Assembly (NCBI RefSeq): GCF_900215245.1
Contig: NZ_LT907842.1
Span: 6,386,001 to 6,450,000, forward strand
From: Pseudomonas fluorescens
GTDB taxonomy: Bacteria; Pseudomonadota; Gammaproteobacteria; Pseudomonadales; Pseudomonadaceae
DNA: 64,000 bases
Reading direction: 5' to 3'
The notes under the pieces were generated by a model, which was given only the letters and a program-made list of their open reading frames with translations, made no database searches and was not told where the DNA came from. Both the position numbers and the translations under genes were made by a program. Each line of letters opens with the position of its first letter. The first letter of the stretch is position 1. Shown piece by piece: positions 20,077 to 28,749 of the stretch.

Positions 20077-20847
20077 ATGCTCAGCCGTCCGCTACGACGC
20101 AAACGCCAGAAGCTCTCCGACGTGATTGTCGAGTCGGTCAAGCGCTCCATCGTCACCGATGCCCTGAAGCCAGGCGACCGCCTGCCCACCGAACGCGAGC
20201 TGATGGAAAGCTTCCAGTGCTCCAAAGGCTCGGCGCGTGAAGCGCTCAAGGCACTCGAAGTGGAAGGCCTGGTGAGCACGCGCACCGGGCCCAGTGGCGG
20301 CGCTTACTTGAATCAGGCCGGTACCGAACCGGCAAGCCGCGCCTTGCGCAACTACCTGCACTTCCAGCACCTGGATGGCGAGCAGGTGTACCAACTGCGC
20401 AAGGTTATCGAGGTGGAACTGGCCGTGTCAGTGCTCGGGCGTTTGAGCGAAGACGACTATCAGGCCCTGCAAGACAACGTCGATTTTTGCAGTGCACCGG
20501 AAGACAGCGAAGCCGGCCAACGTGAACAGCGTCTGGCCGAACTCGAGTTCCACAACCTGCTGGCCAAGGCGTGCCCCAACCCGTTGTTAAGCTTTATGGC
20601 GCAATTTCTTAACGACCTGCTGCGCGATCTGGTGGTGCTGAAAAAAGCCTACAAACCCAAGCGCAAGCAGTTCGACGCGGCCAACCTCGACTACCACAAG
20701 CAGTTGCTGCTCGCCTTCCGCGCCGAGGACGAACGCGCGGTGCGCAGCTTGATGCACGAGCACATGTGCGATGCCGAACACCATATGACCGCCCTTGAAG
20801 GCGAGGTCAGCCCGCACTTTTTGCTGGAGTTTGATCACAACCACTGA
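20077..20847 (+). CDS. GntR/FadR-type regulator with FCD domain
   Basis: 256 residues. N-terminal winged HTH (about 8-75; LPTERELMESFQCSKGSAREALKALEVEGLV) and C-terminal all-helical FCD ligand domain (about 95-235), with a metal/ligand-type histidine set (EFHNLL, DYHKQL, HEHMCDAEHH). It stands 160 bases before the Liv-type importer on the same strand and is the likely local regulator of the importer-hydrolase-amidase cluster. The effector is unknown. Confidence 0.88.
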   Translation: MLSRPLRRKRQKLSDVIVESVKRSIVTDALKPGDRLPTERELMESFQCSKGSAREALKALEVEGLVSTRTGPSGGAYLNQAGTEPASRALRNYLHFQHLDGEQVYQLRKVIEVELAVSVLGRLSEDDYQALQDNVDFCSAPEDSEAGQREQRLAELEFHNLLAKACPNPLLSFMAQFLNDLLRDLVVLKKAYKPKRKQFDAANLDYHKQLLLAFRAEDERAVRSLMHEHMCDAEHHMTALEGEVSPHFLLEFDHNH

Positions 20848-21007
20848 GAACACCAGCAATCACCCTGTGCAAACCCAGCGCCCACACTTGACCGAGCTTC
20901 AACCGTCGGACCGTTTCACCCAACTCAATAACAGGCCTGCCCACAGGCCCTGCTCCACCGTATCGCCATTGCCGCTCCTGCCAATAACTAAACCAGGGAG
21001 TCACCCC

Positions 21008-22210
21008 ATGCAGCGTCGTACGTTGTTGAAAGCCAGTCTTACCGCCGCCGCCGCGCTCAGCCTTCCGTTGAGTGTGCGCTCTGCATTCGCCGCCGAGCCG
21101 TTTACCTTTTACGGCCTCAAGTCCATGTCCGGCGCCTTTGCCAGCTATGGCAAGTTTGCCGACATGGGTTCGCGCCTGGCGGTAGAGCAGCACCCCGAGA
21201 TCCTCGGCCGCCCACTGAACTACAAAGTCATCGACACCGAAGGCAACGCCGGCAAGGCGGTGCGCAAGGTCCAGGAGGCGATCCAGCAGGATGGCGCACG
21301 GTTCTTCCAGGGCTGCACGCTGTCGTCATCGGCATTGGCGGTGGCCAAGGAAGTCGACAAGGTCGGCGGCGTCTTCATGACCCCGGTGGGCGCCGATGAA
21401 GTCACCGGCAAGGACTGCAACAAGGCCACCTTCCGCTGGTCGGTGCCGACCTACGGCGCGATCCGCGAAACCATTGTGCCGTTGATCAAGCTGCTGCCGG
21501 ACGCCAAGCGCTGGTACACGATCACCCCGCAATATGTATTCGGCGAAGCCTTGCTCGAAGGCGCGAAAACCGTGCTCAAGGACCACGGTCTGGAACACGT
21601 CGGCAACAGCTATCACTCTTTGCAGGAGCAAGAGTTCTCCGGCTACCTGACCAATGCCATCGCGGCCAAGCCCGATGTGCTGGTCCTGCTCAACTTCGGC
21701 AGCCAGTCATCCAACACCCTGCGCCAGGCGGTGAACTTCGGTATCAAGGAGCGCATGAAAGTGCTGCTGGTGTGGTCCGCCGGCCTTGATCAGTTCCAGG
21801 AACTGGGCAGCGATGTGCTCGAAGGCGTGTACCTCGGTGCGCAGTATTGGCATCAGGTCGACAGCCCGCTCAACCGTGAACTGGTCAAGCTGACTCAGGC
21901 CAAATACGGCATCAACCCCACCTACCCGTTGGCTGCCGACTACATCAGCACCAAAGTAATGCTCGACACCATTATCGCCACCGGCAGCTTCGACGGCCCG
22001 ACCGTCGCCAAGGCCCTGCAAGGCCTGAGCTTCGAAGGCCCGACCGGCAAGGAGCAAATCCGCGCCGGTGACCACCAGGTGATCAAGGACTACTACCTGA
22101 TGATCGGCAAAGCCAGCGCCGAGATGGCCGACAAGGACGACCTGGCCAAGGTGCTCAGCGCCGGCCAGTCCTTCCCGCCGGTGGACGCCACGAGCTGCGT
22201 GCTCGGCTGA
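21008..22210 (+). CDS. Periplasmic substrate-binding protein, branched-chain amino acid/amide type
   Basis: 400 residues from the ATG at 21008, which follows AGGGAG. The signal peptide has a twin-arginine-like start (MQRRTLLKAS) and ends near AFA-AEP, so Tat export is likely. The mature part is a type I periplasmic binding protein (LivK/UrtA superfamily; GLKSMSGAFASYG, IDTEGNAGKAVRKVQE, 'YVFGEALLEGAK'). Upstream in-frame extension to 20795 overlaps the GntR gene and is rejected. First gene of a LivKHMGF-type operon; the downstream carbamoylase and amidase suggest an N-carbamoyl or amide compound as ligand. Confidence 0.9.
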   Translation: MQRRTLLKASLTAAAALSLPLSVRSAFAAEPFTFYGLKSMSGAFASYGKFADMGSRLAVEQHPEILGRPLNYKVIDTEGNAGKAVRKVQEAIQQDGARFFQGCTLSSSALAVAKEVDKVGGVFMTPVGADEVTGKDCNKATFRWSVPTYGAIRETIVPLIKLLPDAKRWYTITPQYVFGEALLEGAKTVLKDHGLEHVGNSYHSLQEQEFSGYLTNAIAAKPDVLVLLNFGSQSSNTLRQAVNFGIKERMKVLLVWSAGLDQFQELGSDVLEGVYLGAQYWHQVDSPLNRELVKLTQAKYGINPTYPLAADYISTKVMLDTIIATGSFDGPTVAKALQGLSFEGPTGKEQIRAGDHQVIKDYYLMIGKASAEMADKDDLAKVLSAGQSFPPVDATSCVLG

Positions 22211-22278
22211 TCCGCTGAACCATCACCGGTTGCACACGACAGGGCCGCCCCCGCGGCCAGCTGTCCGAGGGTTTCTGC

Positions 22279-23139
22279 ATGCTGAATCTTTACCTGTTCC
22301 AGATACTCAACGGCCTTGGGCTGGGGATGATCTACTTTCTGATCGCGGTCGGGCTGACGATCATTTTCGGTCTGCTCAACTTCGTCAACTTCGCCCACGG
22401 CGCGTTTTTCCTGCTGGGCGCCTACATCTGCTACACCGCCGTGAGCCTCACCGGCAACTTCTGGCTGGCGCTGCTGATTGCGCCGCTGGTGGTGGCCGCG
22501 CTGGCCTGGGTCATCGAGCGATTATTGATCCAGCGGATTTATCACTTGCCGCACATGTTCCAGATCCTGGTGACCTTAGGGATTGCGCTGATCATCCAGG
22601 AAGCCAGCGTGATGATCTGGGGCCCGGTGGGCAAAAGCGTCGCCGTGCCGGAACTGCTGCGCGGCGTGCTGGTGGTGGGTGATTTCGTCTACCCCTACTA
22701 CCGCCTGTTTCTGATCGTGTTTTCCGGGCTGGTGGGCCTGGGCCTGTGGCTGCTGCTGGAACGCACACGCTTCGGCGCCCTGGTGCGCGCGGGCAGTGAA
22801 AGCACTGAAACCGTATCGCTGCTGGGCACCAACATCTTGCGTTTGTTTTCGATGACCTTTGCCCTGGGCGTGGCCCTGGCTGGCGTGGCCGGTGTGCTGT
22901 TCGCGCCGCTGCGCGGCGCCCAACCCTTCGTCGGCCCGGAAATTCTCGGGGTCGCCTTCGTGGTGGTGGTGATCGGCGGCATGGGTTCCTTCAGCGGCGC
23001 ACTGGTCGGCGGCTTGCTGGTGGGCGTGGTGCAAAGCCTGATGACCACACTCTGGCCCCAAGGCGCGAGCCTGATGATCTACGGCGCGATGGCCGTGGTG
23101 ATTCTGGTGCGTCCTTACGGCCTGTTCGGGAGAGCCTGA
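22279..23139 (+). CDS. ABC importer permease, LivH family
   Basis: 286-residue inner-membrane permease with eight or so hydrophobic segments. The conserved LivH features are present: N-terminal GLGMIYFLIAVGLTIIFGLL with NFVNFAHGAFFLLGAY just after, and the cytoplasmic EAA-like loop around GAQPFVGPEILG. It pairs with the LivM-type permease, whose ATG begins 1 base after its stop. Confidence 0.93.
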   Translation: MLNLYLFQILNGLGLGMIYFLIAVGLTIIFGLLNFVNFAHGAFFLLGAYICYTAVSLTGNFWLALLIAPLVVAALAWVIERLLIQRIYHLPHMFQILVTLGIALIIQEASVMIWGPVGKSVAVPELLRGVLVVGDFVYPYYRLFLIVFSGLVGLGLWLLLERTRFGALVRAGSESTETVSLLGTNILRLFSMTFALGVALAGVAGVLFAPLRGAQPFVGPEILGVAFVVVVIGGMGSFSGALVGGLLVGVVQSLMTTLWPQGASLMIYGAMAVVILVRPYGLFGRA

Positions 23140-23140
23140 C

Positions 23141-24151
23141 ATGAGCGAGAAAAACCCCCTGCCGTTTGCCAAGACTCAGTCCAAAGCCATGCTGCTCTGG
23201 GTACTGGCGGTGCTGATCGGCCTGCCGCTGATTTTACCGTCGGCCACCCTGGCCAGCGAAATCCTGATCTTTGCCATGGCCGCCCTGGCCTGCAACCTGT
23301 TGCTGGGCTACACCGGGCTGTTGTCGTTTGGCCAAGGCATCTTCTTCGGAGCGGGCGCCTATTGCGCAGCGCTGCTGATGATCCACCTGCAACTGGGCCT
23401 GTTCACCGCCCTGCTCGGCGCCGCCGTGGCCGGTGGTTTCCTGGCGCTGTTGGTAGGTGCCCTGGCGATCCGACGCACCGGTATTTACTTCGTGATGCTG
23501 ACGCTGGCGTTCAGCCAGATGGCCTACTTCGTCGCCTACACCCTCAGCGACTGGACCGGCGGCGACAACGGCCTGCTCAGCGTGCCGCGCCCGGAAATTC
23601 GCCTCGGTGACAGCGTGCTGCTGTCGTTGAGCGACGCCCGCGCGTTCTACGGCTTTGTCGCCGTGCTGTTCCTGTTGATCTTTATCGGCGCACGCCGCGT
23701 GATCGCGTCGCCATTCGGCAGCACCTTGATGGCGATCCGCGAAAACGAAACCCGCGCCTCGGCCATCGGCTACGACACGCGCCATTTCAAGATCCTGGTG
23801 TTCGTGCTGTCCGGCGCGGTCACCGGGATTGCGGGCGCGCTGTACGCCATGCTGCTGCACTTTGTGCCGCTGTCGAATATCGACCTGGCGATGTCCGAGA
23901 ACATCCTGATCATGACCATCGTCGGCGGCACCGGCTCGCTGTTTGGCTCGTTGCTGGGCGCAGGTTCCATCGTACTGCTGGGGGACTTCCTCTCCGACCT
24001 GTGGCCGCGCTGGCTGATGCTGCTCGGGGTGATTCTGATCCTGGTGGTGATCTTCATGCGTGGTGGCTTGTGGGGCGGTTTGTCGGCGCTGTTCGAACGC
24101 GTACGCGGCAGCCGCAAAACCGCCGCCGTCGTCAAGGAGGAAGGGCTATGA
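23141..24151 (+). CDS. ABC importer permease, LivM family
   Basis: 336-residue permease. LivM signatures: NLLLGYTGLLSFGQGIFFGAG (about residues 46-66), the central RRTGIYFVMLTLAFSQM segment and IVGGTGSLFGSLLGA near 270. The C-terminal tail is basic (RGSRKTAAVVKEE). The stop overlaps the start of the next ATPase gene as ATGA. Confidence 0.93.
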   Translation: MSEKNPLPFAKTQSKAMLLWVLAVLIGLPLILPSATLASEILIFAMAALACNLLLGYTGLLSFGQGIFFGAGAYCAALLMIHLQLGLFTALLGAAVAGGFLALLVGALAIRRTGIYFVMLTLAFSQMAYFVAYTLSDWTGGDNGLLSVPRPEIRLGDSVLLSLSDARAFYGFVAVLFLLIFIGARRVIASPFGSTLMAIRENETRASAIGYDTRHFKILVFVLSGAVTGIAGALYAMLLHFVPLSNIDLAMSENILIMTIVGGTGSLFGSLLGAGSIVLLGDFLSDLWPRWLMLLGVILILVVIFMRGGLWGGLSALFERVRGSRKTAAVVKEEGL

Positions 24152-24897
24152 GCATCCTGCTGGAAACCAAAGACCTGGAACTGGCCTATGGCGCGTTCCA
24201 CGCGGTGAACGGCGTTAACCTCAAGGTCGAAGCCGGCACCATCCACACCATCATCGGCCCTAATGGCGCGGGCAAGACCAGCCTGTTCCACTGCCTGACC
24301 GGCGAACGCCAGGCCACCGCCGGGGCGATTCATTTCGACGGCAAGAACCTGATGCGCAAGCCCGCTCACGCCCGTGTCGGCCTGGGCATGGCGCGCTCGT
24401 TCCAGCTCACCAGCCTGTTCCAGAACCTCAGCGTGCGCGAGAACCTGCGCCTGGCTGCACAAGGCCGCGACGGTGCCAGGGCGCTGAATTTCTGGCGCCA
24501 GGTGGACAGCAAGCGCGAACACCTGGAGATGGCAGACCAGGTGCTCGAACGCCTGCAACTCACGGCCCGCGCCGGCACCCTGGCCGGCGAGTTGTCCCAC
24601 GGCCAGCAGCGCGTGCTGGAGGTGGGTATGTCGATCTGCTCCAAACCAAAGCTGTTGATGCTTGACGAGCCCACCTCGGGCATGGGCATCGATGACATCC
24701 CGATCATGACCCAACTGATCAGCGACCTCGGCCGCGACCACACGGTGCTGCTGATCGAACACAACATGAGCATCGTCATGTCCATCAGCCAACGCATCAC
24801 GGTGATGAGCCACGGGCAAATCCTGGTGGAAGGCACGCCGGAATTCGTGCGCGCCGATGAACGCGTGCGCACTGCTTACCTGGGAGAGGCCGCCTGA
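24148..24897 (+). CDS. ABC importer ATPase, LivG family
   Basis: 249 residues from the ATG at 24148, which follows AAGGAGGAAGG and overlaps the LivM stop. Walker A GPNGAGKTS, signature LSHGQQRVLEVGM, Walker B LLMLDEPTSGMG. The signature glycine pair is LSHGQ rather than LSGGQ, common in this family. It forms the nucleotide-binding dimer with the following LivF-type protein. Confidence 0.93.
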   Translation: MSILLETKDLELAYGAFHAVNGVNLKVEAGTIHTIIGPNGAGKTSLFHCLTGERQATAGAIHFDGKNLMRKPAHARVGLGMARSFQLTSLFQNLSVRENLRLAAQGRDGARALNFWRQVDSKREHLEMADQVLERLQLTARAGTLAGELSHGQQRVLEVGMSICSKPKLLMLDEPTSGMGIDDIPIMTQLISDLGRDHTVLLIEHNMSIVMSISQRITVMSHGQILVEGTPEFVRADERVRTAYLGEAA

Positions 24898-25592
24898 TGC
24901 TGATCGTCGAGAATATCCATTCCTACTACGACAAAAGCCATGTACTCGAAGGCGTGTCGTTGACCGTCAATCCCGGCGAATTGGTCACGCTGCTGGGGCG
25001 CAATGGCGCCGGCAAGACCACCACCTTGCGCAGCATCCTGGGGATTATCTGCCCGCGTCAGGGCCAGATTCACTTCAACGGCCAGGCGCTGGTCGGGCAA
25101 AAAATCTTTGAAATCGCTCGTCAGGGCCTGGCATTGGTCCCGGAGAACCGCGGGATCTTCCGCCTGCTGACCGTCGAGGAAAACCTGCGCATCGCGGTGC
25201 GCAAGACCAGCCGCTGGCAGATGGAGGACGTGTACGGCATGTTCCCGCGCCTCAAGGAGCGCCGTAAGAACGCCGGCCACGCTCTGTCCGGTGGCGAACA
25301 ACAGATGCTCGCCATCGCCCGCGCCCTGCTCAACGACCCCAAGTTACTGATCCTCGACGAACCCACCGAAGGCCTGGCCCCGGTGATCGTCGACGAACTG
25401 GTGAAGATCCTGCGCAAGGTCAAGGACGACGGCCTGCCGGTGCTGCTGGTGGAACAGAACCTGATGGTCTGCGACAAGCTCGCCGACCGCCATTACGTGC
25501 TCGAACAGGGCCGCGTGGTGTACGAAGGCAGCGCCGCCGCCTTCCGCGCCGACCCGACGATCAAGAACCGCTACCTGGCCCTGAGTGCCTGA
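24897..25592 (+). CDS. ABC importer ATPase, LivF family
   Basis: 231 residues. Walker A GRNGAGKTT, signature LSGGEQQMLAIARAL, Walker B LLILDEPTEGLAP, typical of LivF/UrtE. The start overlaps the LivG stop by one base (TGATG). Second ATPase of the importer, followed after 13 bases by the carbamoylase gene, so importer and enzymes are probably one transcript. Confidence 0.93.
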   Translation: MLIVENIHSYYDKSHVLEGVSLTVNPGELVTLLGRNGAGKTTTLRSILGIICPRQGQIHFNGQALVGQKIFEIARQGLALVPENRGIFRLLTVEENLRIAVRKTSRWQMEDVYGMFPRLKERRKNAGHALSGGEQQMLAIARALLNDPKLLILDEPTEGLAPVIVDELVKILRKVKDDGLPVLLVEQNLMVCDKLADRHYVLEQGRVVYEGSAAAFRADPTIKNRYLALSA

Positions 25593-25605
25593 CCGGAGAT
25601 TGCAC

Positions 25606-26874
25606 ATGAACAGTTTTGCGCACCCCCTCAAGAGCAACGCCCCGCTGATCAACCGCGACCGCCTGTGGCAATCGTTGATGGACCTCGCCCAGCTCGGCGC
25701 CACCGTCAAAGGCGGCGTGTGCCGCCTGGCGCTCACCGACCTCGACCGCCAGGCCCGCGACCTGTTCGTGCACTGGTGCGAGGCGGCCGGGTGCAGCGTC
25801 AGTGTCGACGCCATCGGGAATATCTTTGCACGCCGCGCCGGGCGTAACCCCGCCCTGCCCCCGGTCATGACCGGCAGCCATATCGACACCCAACCTACCG
25901 GCGGCAAGTTCGACGGCTGCTACGGGGTGATGGCCGGGCTGGAAGTGATCCGCACACTCAATGACTTGCAGCTGGAGACGCAAGCGCCGATCGAAGTGGT
26001 GGTGTGGACCAACGAAGAGGGCTCGCGTTTCCCGCCATGCATGATGGGCTCCGGGGTGTTTGCCGGTAAGTTCGACGTGCAGGACACCCTCGCCAAACTC
26101 GACGACCAGGGCCTGTCGGTGGGCGCCGAACTGCAGCGTATCGGCTATGCCGGTTCGCGTGCGGTGCTCGGCCACCCGGTGGGCGCGTATTTCGAGGCGC
26201 ATATCGAGCAAGGGCCAGTGTTGGAAGACCAGGCCACCACGATTGGCGTGGTCATGGGCTGCCTCGGCCAGAAGTGGTTCGACCTGACCCTCACCGGCGT
26301 TGAAGCCCACGCCGGCCCCACGCCGATGCACCTGCGCAAGGACGCCCTGGTAGGGGCCGCCGAAGTGGTCAGCGCGGTCAACCGTATCGCCCATCAGCAA
26401 CAGCCTCACGCCTGTGGCACCGTCGGCTGCCTGAACCTGCACCCAGGGTCGCGCAACGTGATTCCTGGCCAGGTGCACATGACCATCGACCTGCGCCACC
26501 TGCATGCCGACACCTTGCAGGCCATGGTGGATGAGGTGCGCGGCGTGATCGAAGCCACGGCCCAACGCCACGGCCTGAGTGTTGAACTGACACCCACCGC
26601 CGACTTCCCGCCACTGGACTTCGCCCCGGCCTGCGTCAACGCCGTGCGTGACGCCGCGATGACCCTGGGCTTGAGCCATATGGACATCGTCAGCGGCGCC
26701 GGGCATGACGCCATTTTCGTCGCCGAACTCGGCCCGGCCGGGATGATCTTTGTGCCGTGCGAAGGCGGCATCAGCCACAACGAAATCGAAAACGCTGCGC
26801 CGGATGACCTCGCGGCGGGCTGTGCGGTGTTGCTGCGCGCCATGGTCAACGCAGCCCAGGGGGATCTGGCATGA
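25606..26874 (+). CDS. Zn-dependent M20-family hydrolase (N-carbamoyl-L-amino acid hydrolase/allantoate amidohydrolase type)
   Basis: 422 residues from the ATG at 25606 after CGGAGA. Metal-binding signatures of the amidase/hydantoinase-carbamoylase group: GSHIDTQPTGGKFDGCYGVM (His, Asp), WTNEEGSRFPP (Glu pair), and the C-terminal SGAGHDAIF and CEGGISHNE motifs. The dimerisation lid domain occupies about residues 215-330. It would remove the carbamoyl group of an N-carbamoyl amino acid or ureido acid, releasing ammonia and CO2. Position between the importer and an amidase supports nitrogen scavenging. The precise substrate is not determinable. Confidence 0.85.
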   Translation: MNSFAHPLKSNAPLINRDRLWQSLMDLAQLGATVKGGVCRLALTDLDRQARDLFVHWCEAAGCSVSVDAIGNIFARRAGRNPALPPVMTGSHIDTQPTGGKFDGCYGVMAGLEVIRTLNDLQLETQAPIEVVVWTNEEGSRFPPCMMGSGVFAGKFDVQDTLAKLDDQGLSVGAELQRIGYAGSRAVLGHPVGAYFEAHIEQGPVLEDQATTIGVVMGCLGQKWFDLTLTGVEAHAGPTPMHLRKDALVGAAEVVSAVNRIAHQQQPHACGTVGCLNLHPGSRNVIPGQVHMTIDLRHLHADTLQAMVDEVRGVIEATAQRHGLSVELTPTADFPPLDFAPACVNAVRDAAMTLGLSHMDIVSGAGHDAIFVAELGPAGMIFVPCEGGISHNEIENAAPDDLAAGCAVLLRAMVNAAQGDLA

Positions 26875-28271
26875 GTGAGATTGGCCAACTGACGGCAGTG
26901 CAACTGCTGAAGCACTTTCGGGACAAAACCCTGTCGCCGGTGGACGTCACCGAGGACGCCTTGCTGCGTATCGAACGCTACAACCCGATGGTGAATGCCT
27001 ACTGCCATGTCGACCCTGAAGGGGCATTGCAGGCTGCGCGGGCGTCGGAGCAACGCTGGCTCAAGGGCCAACCGTGCGGCGCACTCGATGGGGTGCCTGC
27101 CTCCATCAAAGACCTCACATTGACGATTGGCATGCCCACCCGCAAGGGTTCACGCACCTCCTCACCCGAAGGCCCATGGGACGTGGACGCGCCCTTCTCG
27201 GCCTTGATGCGCAAAGCCGGCGCGGTACTGCTGGGCAAGACCACCACACCTGAATTCGGCTGGAAAGGCGTCACCGATAACCCGTTGTACGGCATCACCC
27301 GCAACCCATGGGACACCCGCACCACGGCGGGCGGCTCGTCAGGTGGCGCCGGTGCGGCGGCAGCGCTGAACCTTGGCGTGCTGCACCAAGGCAGCGATGC
27401 CGGTGGCTCGATCCGAATTCCGTGCGCCTTCACCGGCACCTTCGGTATCAAGCCAACTTTTGGTTACGTACCGCAATGGCCGGCCAGCTCCATGACGATC
27501 CTGTCGCACCTGGGGCCGATGACCCGCACCGTCGAAGACAGTGTGCTGATGCTGCAAACCGTCGCTCAACCGGATGCACGCGATGGCCTGATCGGCGCAC
27601 CGCGCACCACCCCGTGGCTCACGCCAGGTACGCACCTCAAAGGCCTGCGAGTCGCCTACAGCCCGACCTTCGGCTACGTGGATGTTGATCCGCACGTCGC
27701 CAAGGTGGTCGCCCAAGCGGTTGAGGGCCTGGTGCAATTGGGCGCGCATGTCGAGCAGATCGACCCGGGCTTCAGCGACCCACTGGAGGTGTTCAGCACC
27801 TTGTGGGCCGCCGGCGCCGCACGCCTGACCGGGCCGATGAGCGAGGCGCAAAAACACTTGCTGGACCCGGGTTTGCGGCGCATTGCGCAACGCGGCGAAC
27901 AGCTCAGCCTCAGCGACTACAGCGCGGCCCTCGAAGCCCGCGCGGCACTGGTCGCCAGGATGGCGGCGTTCCATCAGCACTACGACGTGCTGGTCTCGCC
28001 GATGATGCCGATCACTGCGTTTGAAGCCGGGCACAACGTGCCACCGGGTTCGGGCATGCAGGAATGGATGGAGTGGACGCCGTTTACCTATCCCTTCAAC
28101 CTCACGCAGCAACCGACGGCGTCAGTGCCGTGCGGGTTGGCCCCGAATGGCTTGCCGGTGGGCTTGCATGTGGTGGGCGCGCGATTTGCCGATGAGCAGG
28201 TGCTGCGGGTTTGCCAGGTGTATGCCAAGGCATTCCCCACCGAACACCTTGCCGCACCGCGCCTACTCTGA
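26871..28271 (+). CDS. Amidase signature family hydrolase
   Basis: 466 residues. The Ser-cisSer-Lys triad can be read: Lys80 in ASIKDL, the cis-Ser in GGSSGGAGAAAA (about 156) and the nucleophile Ser180 in GSDAGGSIR. Length is typical. It overlaps the carbamoylase stop by four bases (ATGA) and ends the importer operon. It hydrolyses a C-N amide bond, perhaps opening a substrate before the carbamoylase step or acting on related amides; order and substrate are inference. Confidence 0.9.
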   Translation: MSEIGQLTAVQLLKHFRDKTLSPVDVTEDALLRIERYNPMVNAYCHVDPEGALQAARASEQRWLKGQPCGALDGVPASIKDLTLTIGMPTRKGSRTSSPEGPWDVDAPFSALMRKAGAVLLGKTTTPEFGWKGVTDNPLYGITRNPWDTRTTAGGSSGGAGAAAALNLGVLHQGSDAGGSIRIPCAFTGTFGIKPTFGYVPQWPASSMTILSHLGPMTRTVEDSVLMLQTVAQPDARDGLIGAPRTTPWLTPGTHLKGLRVAYSPTFGYVDVDPHVAKVVAQAVEGLVQLGAHVEQIDPGFSDPLEVFSTLWAAGAARLTGPMSEAQKHLLDPGLRRIAQRGEQLSLSDYSAALEARAALVARMAAFHQHYDVLVSPMMPITAFEAGHNVPPGSGMQEWMEWTPFTYPFNLTQQPTASVPCGLAPNGLPVGLHVVGARFADEQVLRVCQVYAKAFPTEHLAAPRLL

Positions 28272-28323
28272 ACCGCAGCTTTCGACCGGGGACGGCCCTG
28301 TGCACCTCCGGTCGCGTTTGGCT

Positions 28324-28329
28324 TATAAT
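28324..28329 (+). promoter_or_regulatory. Perfect sigma-70 -10 element before the small secreted protein
   Basis: TATAAT at 28324-28329, 33 bases before the ATG at 28362. The -35 region (near 28301-28306) is poor. The leader then shows CGCGC (28331-28335) and GCGCG (28346-28350) flanking a T-rich loop, which could form a small hairpin near the ribosome binding region. Confidence 0.55.
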
Positions 28330-28361
28330 TCGCGCCTCTTTTTTTGCGCGGATTGTTTCCA

Positions 28362-28637
28362 ATGCGATTCACCAGGACCGTTCTGGCGAGTGCCGTACTC
28401 GCCCTCCTGCCGGCCATGGCCCACGCCAGCGCGCTGGACTTGACGTACGAAGCACCTGTCACCGAGGCAGCGCCACACGACGCCCCCGCGACCGCCACCT
28501 CGTTATTCCCGGTCAAGACCAAGCCGCCGGTGACATTCGAGTACGCCTGCAAAGGCCCGCGCTGCCAGTATGAAGATGACCTTGAACAGCGCCACGACGA
28601 CCAGACCACACACAGCTGGTCCATCGGTCTTCAATAA
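28362..28637 (+). CDS. Small secreted hypothetical protein
   Basis: 91 residues from the ATG at 28362. A clear Sec signal peptide (MRFTRTVLASAVLALLPAMA, cleavage after AHA or ASA near residue 22-24) leaves a mature peptide of about 68 residues. It is Pro/Thr/Ala-rich, then acidic with a CKGPRC cysteine pair followed by EDDLEQRHDD. Two cysteines four residues apart suggest a disulfide or metal site. No known family is recognised. It is flanked by its own -10 element and a strong terminator, so it is probably monocistronic. Confidence 0.7.
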   Translation: MRFTRTVLASAVLALLPAMAHASALDLTYEAPVTEAAPHDAPATATSLFPVKTKPPVTFEYACKGPRCQYEDDLEQRHDDQTTHSWSIGLQ

Positions 28638-28668
28638 CGCTCAGCCGAGCTTGAGCTGAAAGGCAATC

Positions 28669-28702
28669 AACGGTGGGCGCCGGCACGCCGGCGCCCACCG
28701 TT
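28669..28702 (+). terminator. Rho-independent terminator after the small secreted protein
   Basis: A 14-base perfect GC-rich stem (28671-28684 with 28687-28700, beginning CGGTGGGCGCCGGC) and a 2-base nominal loop. It is extended by AA/TT pairs and ends in TTT. It lies 32 bases after the stop of the 91-residue gene. Confidence 0.75.
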
Positions 28703-28749
28703 TCAAGCACATTCCATTACACTGTCCCTCTTCATCACCCGGGACGCTT

